DNA of 64,000 nucleotides, taken from the NCBI RefSeq assembly GCF_026810505.1, contig NZ_CP101750.1, positions 5,141,501 to 5,205,500 on the forward strand, in the 5' to 3' direction. Below the pieces are notes generated by a model that did no database searches, was not told the DNA's origin, and saw nothing but the letters and a program-made list of their open reading frames with translations. Shown here piece by piece: positions 16,692 to 23,675 of this stretch. The number at the start of each line of letters is the position of its first letter. Position 1 is the stretch's first letter. The position numbers and the translations under genes are program-made. The stretch is from Streptomyces sp. Je 1-369. Its GTDB lineage: Bacteria > Actinomycetota > Actinomycetes > Streptomycetales > Streptomycetaceae.

Positions 16692-19600
16692 ATGGCGCGC
16701 ACCACCTCACGCTCGACGAGCCCGCCGAACCCGCGGTCCCCGCGGAACCGGACGCCGCAGCCGTTGCCGCGGCGCAGGCGCACCGCGGGGGACTTCGTCA
16801 AGGCCTTCCTCGCGTTCGTAGCGCTGGCCGTGCTCCTCGTCGGCGTGCCCGGAGCCCTCGCCGTCTTCGTGGGGTGGCCGCTGCCGGGCGGTACGCCGTC
16901 GCTGAACTGGCTGCAGCAGGAGATCACGGTCAGTACGTTCATCAACGTACTGACCGTCGTCGTCTGGTTCGCCTGGGCGCAGTTCACCGCCTGCGTACTC
17001 GTCGAGATAAAGGCCGCGCTCTCCGGAGTCGGCATCCCGGGCCGGGTGCCGGGTGCCGGTGGCAGTCAGATGCTCGCGCGGCAGCTCGTCGCCGCCGTGC
17101 TGCTCGTCGGCGCCACCGCGGCCAGCTTCGCGCCGGGACTCTCGCAGTTCGGGCAGTCCCTGGAGGGCAACCAGAAGCCTGCGTCCGCCGCGAGCGCCCA
17201 GCAGACCCCCGGCCTCTTCGGGCAGGAGCAGCAGGCCGCGGCGACCGCGGCCGACGCGCTGGCCGCGCAGGCCGACCAGGCCGCCGCGCGCGCCGACGGG
17301 GGCGGCGGCAACACCGCCAGGGACGGGGACACGAAGTACTACCGGATCCAGCCCCCCGAGGGGCGCCACCACGACTCCCTGTGGGAGGTCGCGGAGCGGC
17401 ACCTCGGTGACGGCCGCCGGTACAAGGAGATCTACCAGCTCAACAAGGACCGTGAGCAGCCCGACGGTTCGAAGCTGAGCGAGGCCAGCCTCATCCGGCC
17501 CGGCTGGATCATGGAGATGCCCGCGGACGCGCATGGCGGCGAGCTCGTCGAGATGCCCGACGAGGCGCCCAAGGTCTCCGAGGACGTCAAGGAGCAGATC
17601 TCCGACTACTCGAAGACGGGCGATCAGCGGCAGGGCGGCGGAGCCCAAGAGGGTGGTGGGCAGCAGGGCGGCGGAGCCCAAGAGGGTGGTGGGCAGCAGG
17701 GCGGCGGCTCCGTCGACCGCGACACCGCTCACATCGTCCTCCCCGAGCAGCGCCCCGCCGCACCGGAGAAGCCCGCCATGCCGCAGGCCCCGGAGACCCC
17801 TTCCGCGGAAAGTCCCTCCGCCGAGGCTCCCTCCGCCACGGTCGGCAGCGACTCCGAAGGCTTCGACTTCGGGCTGCCTGAGGCGCTCCTCGGCGCGCCC
17901 CTCCTCGCCGCGGGACTGCTCGGCGCGCTCGGCCGCCGGCGCCGCCACGCCCTGTGGCAGTCGGCCATGGGCGCCGTCGGCGGGCGCGGCGGAATGCAGC
18001 CGCCGACGCCGACCGGCGCCGCGGCGGACGTGCAGGACGCGCTGCTCGTGGGCGCCGACCCCGAGGGCGTACGCCTCCTCGACCGGTCGCTGCGCGGCCT
18101 CGCCGCCTCGCTCGCCGAGGAGAACCGCCCCCTGCCGACCGTGTACGCGGCCTGGCTGACCAACGGCGACCTGCACCTCCAGCTCGCCACGCCCGCAGGA
18201 CGCCCGCCCGCGCCCTGGCAGCTGGGCCAGGACCAGACGTTCTGGGTGCTCTCGCGCGCCGACGCCGAGCGGTACGAGGACGTGGACACGGCCGCGCCCT
18301 ACCCCGGTCTCGTCTGCCTGGGCACCCTGGACGACTCGCGACTCCTCCTCAACCTGGAGGCCGTGCCCGGCATCGTGTCGCTGAGCGGCAGCGAGGCCGA
18401 CCGCGCCGCCGTCTTCGCGTCGGTCGCCGCCGAACTCGCCACCAACGGCTGGTCGGACCGGATGACCATCACCGTCGTCGGCTTCGGCCAGGACCTCACG
18501 CCGCTCGCGCCCAACCGCCTCCGCCACCTGGAGGACGTCGAGGCCCTCATCGAGACGATGGAGGCCGAGACGCGGCAGCGGCGCGGCGCGCTCGGCGCCG
18601 CCGGGCACGACTCCGTGCTCACCGGCCGCACCGGCCCCGCCCAGCACACCCGCTGGGCCCCGCACCTGGTGCTGCTCGCCGCCGAGCCGAGCGCGGAGGA
18701 CGCGGTCAGGCTCGCCGAACTCGCCGCGGACGCGAGCCGCCTGGGCATCGGCTACCTCGTCGGCGCGGAGTCCGGGGACCTGCCCGGCGCCGCCTGGGAG
18801 ATGGAGATCACCCGCGACGGCAAGCTGCTCGCGCCGCTGCTCGGACTCGAACTCGCCGCGCAGGCGCTCCCCGAGGCCCAGCAGCGCGCCGTCGTCCAGC
18901 TGTTCACGGACGCCGACCCGGAGGGTTCCGGCAGCCCCACGGGCCCCGGCGACGGCCCCACGGGCGCCGCGCCGCCGTTCCTCGTCGACGTCACCGAGCA
19001 GGGCCGCCCCGCGGTCTACGCACGTCTCGTCGGAACGTACGAGATCATCGGCCTCGAAACCCCGGACGGCGAGCGCAGCCCGCTGATGCACGAGGCGCTG
19101 GCCCTGCTGCTCCTGCACCGCGAGGGAGTGCACCCCCGGGTGCTCGCCTCCGCGCTGTGGCCGCGCGGCGTCACCGACGACGTGCGGGACGCGCTCGTCG
19201 ACCGGCTGCGCGACTGGCTCGGCACCGAGCCCGACGGCTCGCCGAGGCTGCGCGCCGACCGCACCGGCCGTCTCACGCTCGCCAAGTCGGTGGTCTCCGA
19301 CCTGGACGTGCTGCGGTCGCTCTACCACGAGGCGACGCAGGGGCGCGGCGCCGGCAACCGCGCGGTGCGCGGCCGGATGCTCACCGACGCGCTGGTCCTG
19401 GTGCGCGGTCCGCTGCTCGCCGACCGGCCGCAGGGGCGGTACGGCTGGCTGACACACGAGATCATCGACGCCCAGCTCCCGCTGCTCGTCGCCGACATCG
19501 GGCTCGCGCTCTCCGAGTTCCACCTGGAGAAGAACCGCGCGGAGAAGGCGATCGAGGCGCTCAACGCGGCGCTGGGCTCGGCGCCCGGCGACGAACGCCT

Positions 19601-19772
19601 CTGGAACGAGCTGCTCCGCGCCACGCACGCCACGGAGGACCCGGCCCGCCTCCAGCAGGTCGCCGCGGACCTCATGGCCCGCAGCGGCGCACGCGGACTG
19701 CCGCCGCGCACGGAGGCGCTCCTTGACGAGCTGCTGCCGACGTGGCGCAGCGGCGTCACGGCGGCGGGCTGA
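16692..19772 (+). CDS. LysM and BTAD-domain membrane protein of the Tad locus
   Basis: The protein has 1,026 residues. A basic tail and three membrane helices occupy about residues 34-140. A LysM-like segment is at about 213-280 (DSLWEVAERHLGDGRRYKEIYQLN). A Gln/Gly-rich repeat and Pro-rich stretch follow, then a further helix near 396-415. The C-terminal half is soluble and ends in a helical bacterial transcriptional activator domain (about 870-1,000) like that of SARP and AfsR-type regulators, preceded by a winged-helix-like region (LMHEALALLLLHREGVHPRVLASALWP). It may link the wall to pilus gene control, but that is inference. The prepilin peptidase gene follows 34 bases later. Confidence 0.8.
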   Translation: MARTTSRSTSPPNPRSPRNRTPQPLPRRRRTAGDFVKAFLAFVALAVLLVGVPGALAVFVGWPLPGGTPSLNWLQQEITVSTFINVLTVVVWFAWAQFTACVLVEIKAALSGVGIPGRVPGAGGSQMLARQLVAAVLLVGATAASFAPGLSQFGQSLEGNQKPASAASAQQTPGLFGQEQQAAATAADALAAQADQAAARADGGGGNTARDGDTKYYRIQPPEGRHHDSLWEVAERHLGDGRRYKEIYQLNKDREQPDGSKLSEASLIRPGWIMEMPADAHGGELVEMPDEAPKVSEDVKEQISDYSKTGDQRQGGGAQEGGGQQGGGAQEGGGQQGGGSVDRDTAHIVLPEQRPAAPEKPAMPQAPETPSAESPSAEAPSATVGSDSEGFDFGLPEALLGAPLLAAGLLGALGRRRRHALWQSAMGAVGGRGGMQPPTPTGAAADVQDALLVGADPEGVRLLDRSLRGLAASLAEENRPLPTVYAAWLTNGDLHLQLATPAGRPPAPWQLGQDQTFWVLSRADAERYEDVDTAAPYPGLVCLGTLDDSRLLLNLEAVPGIVSLSGSEADRAAVFASVAAELATNGWSDRMTITVVGFGQDLTPLAPNRLRHLEDVEALIETMEAETRQRRGALGAAGHDSVLTGRTGPAQHTRWAPHLVLLAAEPSAEDAVRLAELAADASRLGIGYLVGAESGDLPGAAWEMEITRDGKLLAPLLGLELAAQALPEAQQRAVVQLFTDADPEGSGSPTGPGDGPTGAAPPFLVDVTEQGRPAVYARLVGTYEIIGLETPDGERSPLMHEALALLLLHREGVHPRVLASALWPRGVTDDVRDALVDRLRDWLGTEPDGSPRLRADRTGRLTLAKSVVSDLDVLRSLYHEATQGRGAGNRAVRGRMLTDALVLVRGPLLADRPQGRYGWLTHEIIDAQLPLLVADIGLALSEFHLEKNRAEKAIEALNAALGSAPGDERLWNELLRATHATEDPARLQQVAADLMARSGARGLPPRTEALLDELLPTWRSGVTAAG
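17631..17708. repeat. 33-bp in-frame tandem repeat inside the LysM/BTAD gene
   Basis: Two perfect 33-base copies start at 17631 and 17664 and a partial third at 17697. They encode Gln/Gly-rich units of the type QGGGAQEGGGQ in the linker after the LysM-like domain. The length being a multiple of three keeps the frame open. Confidence 0.85.
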
Positions 19773-19806
19773 GGCCACGAATGGTCCACGAGGGAAGTCG
19801 TAGCTG

Positions 19807-20541
19807 TTGCTGTTGACACTCATCATCGGAGGCGCCCTGTGGGGCGCCTCCGTCGGCCTCTTCGTACCGCGGGCCGCGTACCGCCTGTCGGTGCCGCCGG
19901 GCGAGCCGTGGCGCGCGGAGTGCCCGGAGGGACACCCGCTCCGGTCATGGCTGGGACTGGCGAGGTGCGGGGAACAGGAAGGCCGCGCCGCCCCCGCATA
20001 CGGCCCCCGAACCTCCGCCACGACCATCACCACCGCCCTGGTCTGCGCCGCGCTGGCCGCGACCACGGGCACACGCCCCGAGCTGGCGGTCTGGCTCCTG
20101 CTCGCCCCCGTGGGCGTACTGCTCGCCCTGGTCGACTTCACCGTGCACCGCCTGCCGGACGTCCTGACGCTCCCGCTGGCGGCCGCGTCGCTCGCCCTGC
20201 TAGGACTGGTGACGCTGGTGCCGGAGCAGGCGGGCTCCTGGAAAGCGTCCCTCTACGGAGCACTGGCCCTCGCAGCCGCGTACTTCATCCTCTTCCTGAT
20301 CAACCCCAACGGCATGGGCTTCGGCGACGTGAAGCTGGCGCTGAGTCTGGGCGCCGTACTCGGCTGGTACGGCTGGGGCGTCCTCCTGATCGGCACCTTC
20401 GCGGGCTTCCTGCTGGCGTCGCTGTACGGAACGGCCCTGGTCGTCACCCGCCGCGCGAGCCGCAAGACGGCGATCCCCTTCGGCCCGTTCCTGATCGGCG
20501 GCGCCTTCGTGGGCCTGCTGCTGGGGGGCTGCACCGCCTGA
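19807..20541 (+). CDS. type IV prepilin peptidase (A24, TadV/CpaA-like)
   Basis: The protein has 244 residues and begins with TTG, with GGGAAG about nine bases upstream. The two catalytic aspartates are Asp110 in LALVDFTVHRLPD and Asp174 in the GFGD motif (GMGFGDVKLAL). Six or more hydrophobic segments make it an integral membrane aspartic protease. The N-terminal cytosolic tetracysteine zinc site of PilD-type enzymes is missing, as in short Tad peptidases. It would process the Flp pilin and TadE-like proteins encoded about 8 kb upstream. The intervening RHS pair separates the peptidase from the rest of the pilus operon. Confidence 0.92.
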   Translation: MLLTLIIGGALWGASVGLFVPRAAYRLSVPPGEPWRAECPEGHPLRSWLGLARCGEQEGRAAPAYGPRTSATTITTALVCAALAATTGTRPELAVWLLLAPVGVLLALVDFTVHRLPDVLTLPLAAASLALLGLVTLVPEQAGSWKASLYGALALAAAYFILFLINPNGMGFGDVKLALSLGAVLGWYGWGVLLIGTFAGFLLASLYGTALVVTRRASRKTAIPFGPFLIGGAFVGLLLGGCTA

Positions 20542-20621
20542 CGTCGGGCGTTCCACACCGCTGGCGTACGCTGGCTTGGTCCGTCCACAACCCTTACGAA
20601 ACTTACGAAAGGGACGCCCCG

Positions 20622-21821
20622 GTGACCGAGAAGGCCGACCTTCAGTCCGTCCTCGACCGCGCCGCCGCAGGTGGGCGGATCACCGCGGAAGAGGCGCTCG
20701 TCCTCTACCGCGACGCCCCGCTGCACGCCCTCGGCGCCGCCGCCGACGCCGTGCGCCGCCGTCGGTACGCCGGTACGGAGCACATCGCGACGTACATCAT
20801 CGAGCGCAACATCAACTACACGAACGTCTGCGTGACGGCCTGCAAGTTCTGCGCCTTCTACGCCGCTCCGAAGGACACGAAGAAGGGCTGGAGCCGCGAC
20901 CTCGACGACATCCTGCGCCGCTGCGCGGAGACCGTCGAGCTGGGCGGCACCCAGATCATGTTCCAGGGCGGACACCACCCGGACTACGGCGTCGAGTACT
21001 ACGAGAAGCACTTCGCGGCGATCAAGAAGGACTTCCCGCAGCTGGTCATCCACTCCCTCGGCGCGTCCGAGGTCGAGCACATGGCCCGTATCTCGAAGGT
21101 CTCCGTGGAGGAGGCCATCCAGCGCATCAACGCGGCGGGCCTCGACTCGTTCGCGGGCGCGGGCGCCGAGCTGCTCCCGGCCCGTCCCCGCAAGGCCATC
21201 GCGCCCCTCAAGGAGTCCGGGGAGCGCTGGCTGGAGATCATGGAGATCTCCCACAACCTGGGCGTGGAGTCCACGTCCACGATGCTCATGGGCACGGGCG
21301 AGACGAACGCCGAGCGCATCGAGCACCTCCGGATGATCCGCGACGTGCAGGACCGCACGGGCGGCTTCCGGGCCTTCATCCCGTACACGTACCAGCCCGA
21401 GAACAACCACCTCAAGGGCCGCACCCAGGCGACGATCTTCGAGTACATCCGCATGATCGCGATCGCCCGGATCTTCCTCGACAACGTCGCGCACATCCAG
21501 GGCTCCTGGCTGACGACGGGCAAGGAGGCGGGCCAGCTCACGCTCCACTACGGAGCGGACGACCTGGGCTCGGTCATGCTGGAGGAGAACGTGGTCTCCT
21601 CGGCCGGTGCCAAGCACCGCAACAACCTCCGCGAGATGATCGAGATGATCCGCACGGCGGACCGCGTCCCGGCGCAGCGCGCCACGACGTACGAGCACCT
21701 CGTCGTGCACGACGACCCGGCGAACGACCCGGTCGACGACCGCGTCGCCTCGCACATCTCCTCCACGGCGATCGAGGGCGGCACGGCCCACCCGGAGCTC
21801 AAGCTCCTCGCCACCAACTGA
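20622..21821 (+). CDS. mqnC: cyclic dehypoxanthinyl futalosine synthase
   Basis: The protein has 399 residues and starts with GTG. The radical-SAM cluster motif CxxxCxxC is at Cys70, Cys74 and Cys77 (CVTACKFC), and MFQGGHHPDYG and the FIPYTYQPENN segment are typical of MqnC. The enzyme converts dehypoxanthine futalosine to the cyclic form in the futalosine route to menaquinone, using SAM and a [4Fe-4S] cluster in the cytoplasm. A 9-base direct repeat (CTTACGAAA twice, 20593-20610) precedes the ribosome site. Nearby menG, a MenJ-like reductase, polyprenyl synthase and nuo genes form a quinone and respiration neighbourhood. Confidence 0.96.
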   Translation: MTEKADLQSVLDRAAAGGRITAEEALVLYRDAPLHALGAAADAVRRRRYAGTEHIATYIIERNINYTNVCVTACKFCAFYAAPKDTKKGWSRDLDDILRRCAETVELGGTQIMFQGGHHPDYGVEYYEKHFAAIKKDFPQLVIHSLGASEVEHMARISKVSVEEAIQRINAAGLDSFAGAGAELLPARPRKAIAPLKESGERWLEIMEISHNLGVESTSTMLMGTGETNAERIEHLRMIRDVQDRTGGFRAFIPYTYQPENNHLKGRTQATIFEYIRMIAIARIFLDNVAHIQGSWLTTGKEAGQLTLHYGADDLGSVMLEENVVSSAGAKHRNNLREMIEMIRTADRVPAQRATTYEHLVVHDDPANDPVDDRVASHISSTAIEGGTAHPELKLLATN

Positions 21822-21838
21822 GCGCGGCGAAAACCACC

Positions 21839-22438
21839 TTGCTGACCCTGCACGTTGCCGAGCACTCCCCGGAGACGGCGGTCCTGGTATCCGGCGCGAG
21901 CGTCGCGGCGGTCGGTCCGTACGACGACCTGGCCGCGGCGCACCCGTCGGCCCGAGTCCGCCGCTGGCCCGGAATCCTCACCCCCGGCCTCCTGAACCCG
22001 TACGCCCCCGAACTCCTCGAGGCGACGTACCACCCCGACCCGCGCGAGTCCGACACCCTCGGCGTCGACCCCATCGGCGGCGAACGCGCCCGCGCGATCT
22101 TCGCCGCGGACCCCTCCCGCCTCGGCGCGAGCGCCCGCCGCGGCGTCCAGCGCCTCCTGGCACACGGCACGGTGGCGCTCGCCGGCGCCCTCCGCACCCG
22201 CCCGGCCGCGGACGCGGTCCGCAGAGCATCCCTGGCCCAGGCCCACCGCCCCCCAACCCTCCCGGGCCCCCCATCCCTCTCCCCAACCCCCCTGATCCTC
22301 CTCCCACCCCTCGCCGAGGCCTCCCCGGCCCGCTTCGCGGTCTTCGACGTACGAGACCGCCGAGACCTGGTGAGGCGGGGCGCGGGCACGTGCGTGGCGA
22401 CGGTGGTGGAGGGCCGGTTGGTGTACAGGTCGCGCTGA
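21839..22438 (+). CDS. degenerate amidohydrolase-like protein next to mqnC
   Basis: The protein has about 199 residues from a TTG at 21839. No strong ribosome site is visible, so the start is uncertain. The first 60 residues look like the composite beta domain of metal-dependent amidohydrolases (AVLVSGASVAAVGPYDDL, then WPGILTPGLLNPY). Where active enzymes have the metal-binding His-x-His, this protein has NPYAPE, and the catalytic barrel is absent. It therefore probably lacks hydrolase activity. The gene follows mqnC by 17 bases and is likely co-transcribed with it, which suggests a role near menaquinone synthesis, but none is known to me. Confidence 0.65.
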   Translation: MLTLHVAEHSPETAVLVSGASVAAVGPYDDLAAAHPSARVRRWPGILTPGLLNPYAPELLEATYHPDPRESDTLGVDPIGGERARAIFAADPSRLGASARRGVQRLLAHGTVALAGALRTRPAADAVRRASLAQAHRPPTLPGPPSLSPTPLILLPPLAEASPARFAVFDVRDRRDLVRRGAGTCVATVVEGRLVYRSR

Positions 22439-22490
22439 GCCGATATGGGTGCGGTGATCCTTCGGTGCGGCGGTGCCTCAAGTCGCAGGG

Positions 22491-22547
22491 GGGCGGACGT
22501 TTTTAGGGGCGCGGGGAACTGCGCGAGCAACCACGGCGAGCCCGCAC
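22491..22547. repeat. 57-bp dispersed repeat, copy 1
   Basis: It begins GGGCGGACGTTTTTAGGGGC and continues GCGGGGAACTGCGCGAGC. The core GGGGCGCGGGGAACTGCGCG is a well-known intergenic repeat motif scattered in Streptomyces chromosomes. It matches copy 2 at 56 of 57 positions. Confidence 0.8.
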
Positions 22548-22624
22548 TCGCGATTGCGCCGCATGGGGCAGCCGCGAAGGCGGCTCTTGCCGGGCGCGGG
22601 GGGACGGACGTTTCCAGGCGCGGG

Positions 22625-22681
22625 GGGCGGACGTTTTTAGGGGCGCGGGGAACTGCGCGAGCAACCACGACGAGCCCGCAC
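22625..22681. repeat. 57-bp dispersed repeat, copy 2
   Basis: Same sequence and orientation as the copy at 22491, with one mismatch (CCACGACGAG for CCACGGCGAG). The pair is 134 bases apart start to start, so they arose by local duplication. Confidence 0.8.
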
Positions 22682-22722
22682 CCGCGAAAGCCCCCGCACA
22701 GGGCAGCCGCACCCGCGAGGAG

Positions 22723-22779
22723 GCCCGCCGCAGGCGAGAGAGCCCGCCGCAGGCGAGAGAGCCCGCCGCAGGCGAAAGA
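22723..22779. repeat. 3 x 19-bp tandem repeat
   Basis: Units GCCCGCCGCAGGCGAGAGA start at 22723, 22742 and 22761. The last has one change (GCGAAAGA). The array lies about 44 bases before the menG start. Confidence 0.85.
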
Positions 22780-22822
22780 GGCCGCCGCCAAGGCAGAAGA
22801 CCGGCCTGACACAATGGGCCGG

Positions 22823-23518
22823 GTGACCCGAGCCACCTTGGAAAAGCAGCCGCACGACGTCGCCACCATGTTCGACGACGTCGCAGAACGCTACGACCTC
22901 ACCAACGACGTGCTCTCCCTCGGCCAGGCCCGCCTCTGGCGCAAGGCAGTCGCAAACGCAGTCGACGCCCGCCCCGCCCAAAAGGTCCTCGACCTCGCCG
23001 CCGGCACGGCCACCTCCTCCCAGCCCTTCGCCCAGGCCGGCGCCTACGTCGTCCCCTGCGACTTCTCCCTCGGCATGCTGCGCGTCGGCAAGCGGCGCCA
23101 CCCGTGGATGCCGTTCACCGCGGGCGACGGCACGAAGCTGCCGTTCAAGGACGACACCTTCGACGCCGTCACGATCTCCTTCGGCCTGCGCAACATCCAG
23201 GACACGAGCGCCGCTCTCCGCGAGCTGTACCGCGTGACGAAGCCCGGCGGCCGGGTAGTGATCTGCGAGTTCTCGCACGCGACGTGGACCCCGTTCCGCA
23301 CGGTCTACGAGGAGTACCTGATGCGCGCGCTGCCCCCGGTCGCCCGCGCGGTCTCCTCGAACCCGGACGCGTACGTCTACCTCGCGGAGTCGATCCGCTC
23401 CTGGCCCGACCAGCCGTCGCTGGCCGCGCTGTTGCAGGACGCGGGCTGGTCGAAGGTGGCGTGGCGCAACCTGACGGGCGGCGTCGTGGCGCTGCACCGC
23501 GGCTTCAAACAGAGCTGA
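22823..23518 (+). CDS. menG: demethylmenaquinone methyltransferase
   Basis: The protein has 231 residues from a GTG at 22823. An ATG at 22814 would add three residues. The start [35 protein letters not shown] and the later [24 protein letters not shown] match the UbiE/MenG family. The enzyme adds the last methyl group of menaquinone from SAM at the membrane surface. Motif I reads [11 protein letters not shown] where the family usually has GTGTSS, so one glycine of the SAM loop is alanine. The gene sits between mqnC and the MenJ-like reductase, in the same orientation. Confidence 0.93.
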   Translation: MTRATLEKQPHDVATMFDDVAERYDLTNDVLSLGQARLWRKAVANAVDARPAQKVLDLAAGTATSSQPFAQAGAYVVPCDFSLGMLRVGKRRHPWMPFTAGDGTKLPFKDDTFDAVTISFGLRNIQDTSAALRELYRVTKPGGRVVICEFSHATWTPFRTVYEEYLMRALPPVARAVSSNPDAYVYLAESIRSWPDQPSLAALLQDAGWSKVAWRNLTGGVVALHRGFKQS

Positions 23519-23675
23519 TTCGTAACGCTCCAGTTGAGACTCGGATTCCGCGGACCCGAGGGAACCGGCCACCAGGCAAGATGTGTCCGTTGATACGACC
23601 CTGCCGTTTACTTATGCGGCGCTTACGGGCCGGTCCGCATTCCTTGCCGAACTCCTGAGCCCACGGAGCGTCTTG

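Larger units (their letters stand above)
22439..22822. other. repeat-rich spacer before menG
   Basis: This gene-free spacer holds two near-identical 57-base repeats, a weaker partial copy near 22601-22624 and a 3 x 19-base tandem array. No clear promoter is visible inside the repeats. A GTG-led reading frame is open across it, but its peptide is repeat-derived. Confidence 0.6.

Noticed and set aside
16707..20141. Long open frame antisense to the LysM/BTAD and peptidase genes
   Set aside because: The plus-strand proteins have recognisable helices, LysM, BTAD and the GFGD aspartic motif. The antisense peptide has none.
23583..23675. Longer start for the zinc-ribbon gene at 23583
   Set aside because: The zinc ribbon normally begins a few residues before its first cysteine. 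The ATG at 23676 has a GGAG ribosome site and the upstream residues look unrelated.
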